Origin: a virus | Reading direction: 5' to 3' (one strand) | IMG/VR virus record: IMGVR_UViG_3300030104_002421 | Coordinates: 82,189 to 146,188 of that record | DNA: 64,000 nt | Shown: piece by piece, positions 63,172 through 64,000 of the stretch | Numbering within the stretch: position 1 is the first letter of the stretch | How the letters are laid out: every line of letters starts with the position of its first letter | The notes under the pieces: generated by a model | Seen by the model: only the letters and a program-made list of their open reading frames with translations | Database searches by the model: none | Told to the model about the DNA's origin: nothing | Position numbers and translations under genes: made by a program

Positions 63172-63540
63172 ATGAAGATACTGAATGCTAAACACATAGA
63201 GTTTCCAGAATACCATAAGGTCTATCATCTAAACATGCTCGGCAATTTCATAGACTATAGAGATAACAAACGACATAGTTCTTCTAGTCAAAAGTTCAGA
63301 CTTGAATCCTTAATCAAAGATATAGATATACACGGCATGTTACATCCTATTATTGTTTCATGGAATGCTTTTAATGTATCTGTCGGCCATCAACGAGTAT
63401 GGTACGCCAAAGAAAAAGGATATACTCACATAGATTGTTACCATGTAGAAAATCAGGAACAATGGGAGAAAGTTTTTCAATACACACAATCAGATGAATA
63501 CTGGCAAAAGAACCAGAACAGTAAATATGCAGAAATCTGA
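63172..63540 (+). CDS. ParB-like domain protein
   Basis: 122 residues. ESLIKDIDIHGMLHPIIVSW then FNVSVGHQRVWYAKEKGYTH follows the ParB/Srx core (LxxxIxxxGxxxPIxV...GxxR) and parallels the C-terminal domain of the fused protein at 17689 (IKMHGMKYPILIDS, GNQRVWYAIDNG). It lacks DNA-binding helices. It ends overlapping the next gene by 14 nt. Confidence 0.65.
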   Translation: MKILNAKHIEFPEYHKVYHLNMLGNFIDYRDNKRHSSSSQKFRLESLIKDIDIHGMLHPIIVSWNAFNVSVGHQRVWYAKEKGYTHIDCYHVENQEQWEKVFQYTQSDEYWQKNQNSKYAEI

Positions 63541-64000
63541 TATTGAAATTGTAGATATACCAAACGGTACACAAAGAGTATTACGATTTGGTGATAAACT
63601 TGTACAAGGTCGTATGAATAAAGATGGGTCTTTATCGTTAGACTATTTCAAACAGTTAATGCATGCCTTTGAACATATAGACAATGTAAAAAAGGTTTGT
63701 ATTCTCGGACTAGGTGCAGGTTGTTTACACAGATACATACATAAAAATTATCCTGATGTACAGATAGATACTGTAGAAATTTTACCAGAGTTGGTAGAGA
63801 TTGCCAGAGAAAAATTTTATTTACCTGATAGTGACCGTATTCGTATTTTTATCGAAGATGCTCGGACTTGGGTAAAGAAACATAGTGGTTATGATATTGT
63901 TATCGTAGATTTGTATGACGAATGGGAACAAGTATATATAGATGATAGAGATTTAAAAAAACTAGGCAAATTAATCGCCTATAATTCTCTTATAAATAAA
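63527..64000 (+). CDS. Spermidine-synthase-like methyltransferase-fold protein (truncated by window end)
   Basis: An open frame from ATG 63527 runs off the window with no stop (158 codons). KVCILGLGAGCLHRYIHKNY is a class I SAM-fold motif I, DTVEILPELVEIAREKF is motif II, and YDIVIVDLYDEWEQVYID carries the DLxD-type catalytic region of spermidine synthases. It would add aminopropyl or methyl groups. Overlaps the ParB-like gene by 14 nt. Confidence 0.7.
   Translation, partial: MQKSDIEIVDIPNGTQRVLRFGDKLVQGRMNKDGSLSLDYFKQLMHAFEHIDNVKKVCILGLGAGCLHRYIHKNYPDVQIDTVEILPELVEIAREKFYLPDSDRIRIFIEDARTWVKKHSGYDIVIVDLYDEWEQVYIDDRDLKKLGKLIAYNSLINK

Noticed and set aside
1-64000. CRISPR arrays, insertion sequences, integrase or attachment sites
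   Set aside because: No regular spaced direct repeats, transposase, or integrase motif seen anywhere in the window.

Overview
This window is a stretch of a T4-like myovirus genome (tailed DNA phage, contractile tail). The evidence is a set of recognisable T4-type genes: gp61 primase, NrdA/NrdB, a T4 RNase H-type 5' nuclease, a PhoH-like ATPase, gp33, gp59, gp32, gp26, gp54, gp4, gp48, gp53, gp27 and gp5. Genes are tightly packed, often with ATGA overlaps, and AT-rich, with many paralogous 2-oxoglutarate/Fe(II) oxygenases. That style fits marine T4-like phages of SAR11 or picocyanobacteria. A circularly permuted, two-piece-type tmRNA points to an alphaproteobacterial or marine cyanobacterial host, the groups known to use that architecture. 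No photosynthesis gene is present, so I lean to a SAR11-like host, but this is inference.

Layout. 0-10.3 kb: virion and accessory structural genes, a class-3 lipase and a spanin-like pair. 10.4-16.7 kb: primase and class Ia ribonucleotide reductase with oxygenases between the subunits. 16.6-24.5 kb: nuclease, glycosyltransferases (one fused to a ParB-like domain), radical SAM enzyme, methyltransferase, NAD synthetase-like enzyme, UDP-sugar dehydrogenase and oxygenase, probably a surface-glycan or modification cluster. 24.5-35.6 kb: small early-type genes behind sigma70-like promoters, a tRNA-Thr, lipoproteins, glutaredoxin, RNase H, glucosaminidase, PhoH, GH108 endolysin and a PD-(D/E)XK nuclease. 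35.6-41 kb: tmRNA, gp33, gp59, an oxygenase/GNGxSR-protein cluster, a probable ncRNA and gp32. 41-48.8 kb: a curli-type operon (CsgF, CsgG, curlin-like, FecR, curlin-repeat protein) ending in a CHASE2-adenylate/guanylate cyclase. 48.9-53.8 kb: the only minus-strand block (tape measure, EF-hand membrane protein, gp26 with a probable -1 frameshift, gp54). 53.8-59.6 kb: gp4 and baseplate genes. 59.6-64 kb: a tRNA-like RNA with an 11-nt anticodon loop, an A-type Fe-S carrier, a carbamoyltransferase, two oxygenases, a ParB-like protein and a truncated spermidine-synthase-like gene.

Regulation. Two promoter classes are visible. Sigma70-like promoters (TTGAC[AT]-N17-TATAAT-like, several preceded by AGGC) front early/middle genes. 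T4-type late octamers ([TCA]ATAAATA) front structural genes, and a gp33-like late co-activator is encoded here. At five protein genes the late octamer lies exactly 5 nt before the ATG, predicting leaderless mRNAs; the same spacing places +1 on the first base of the tRNA-like gene.

The most interesting items are the phage-borne permuted tmRNA (tag ANFNEYALAA), the tRNA-like RNA behind its own late promoter, the curli plus CHASE2-cyclase operon, the gp26 frameshift site and the leaderless late-gene architecture.
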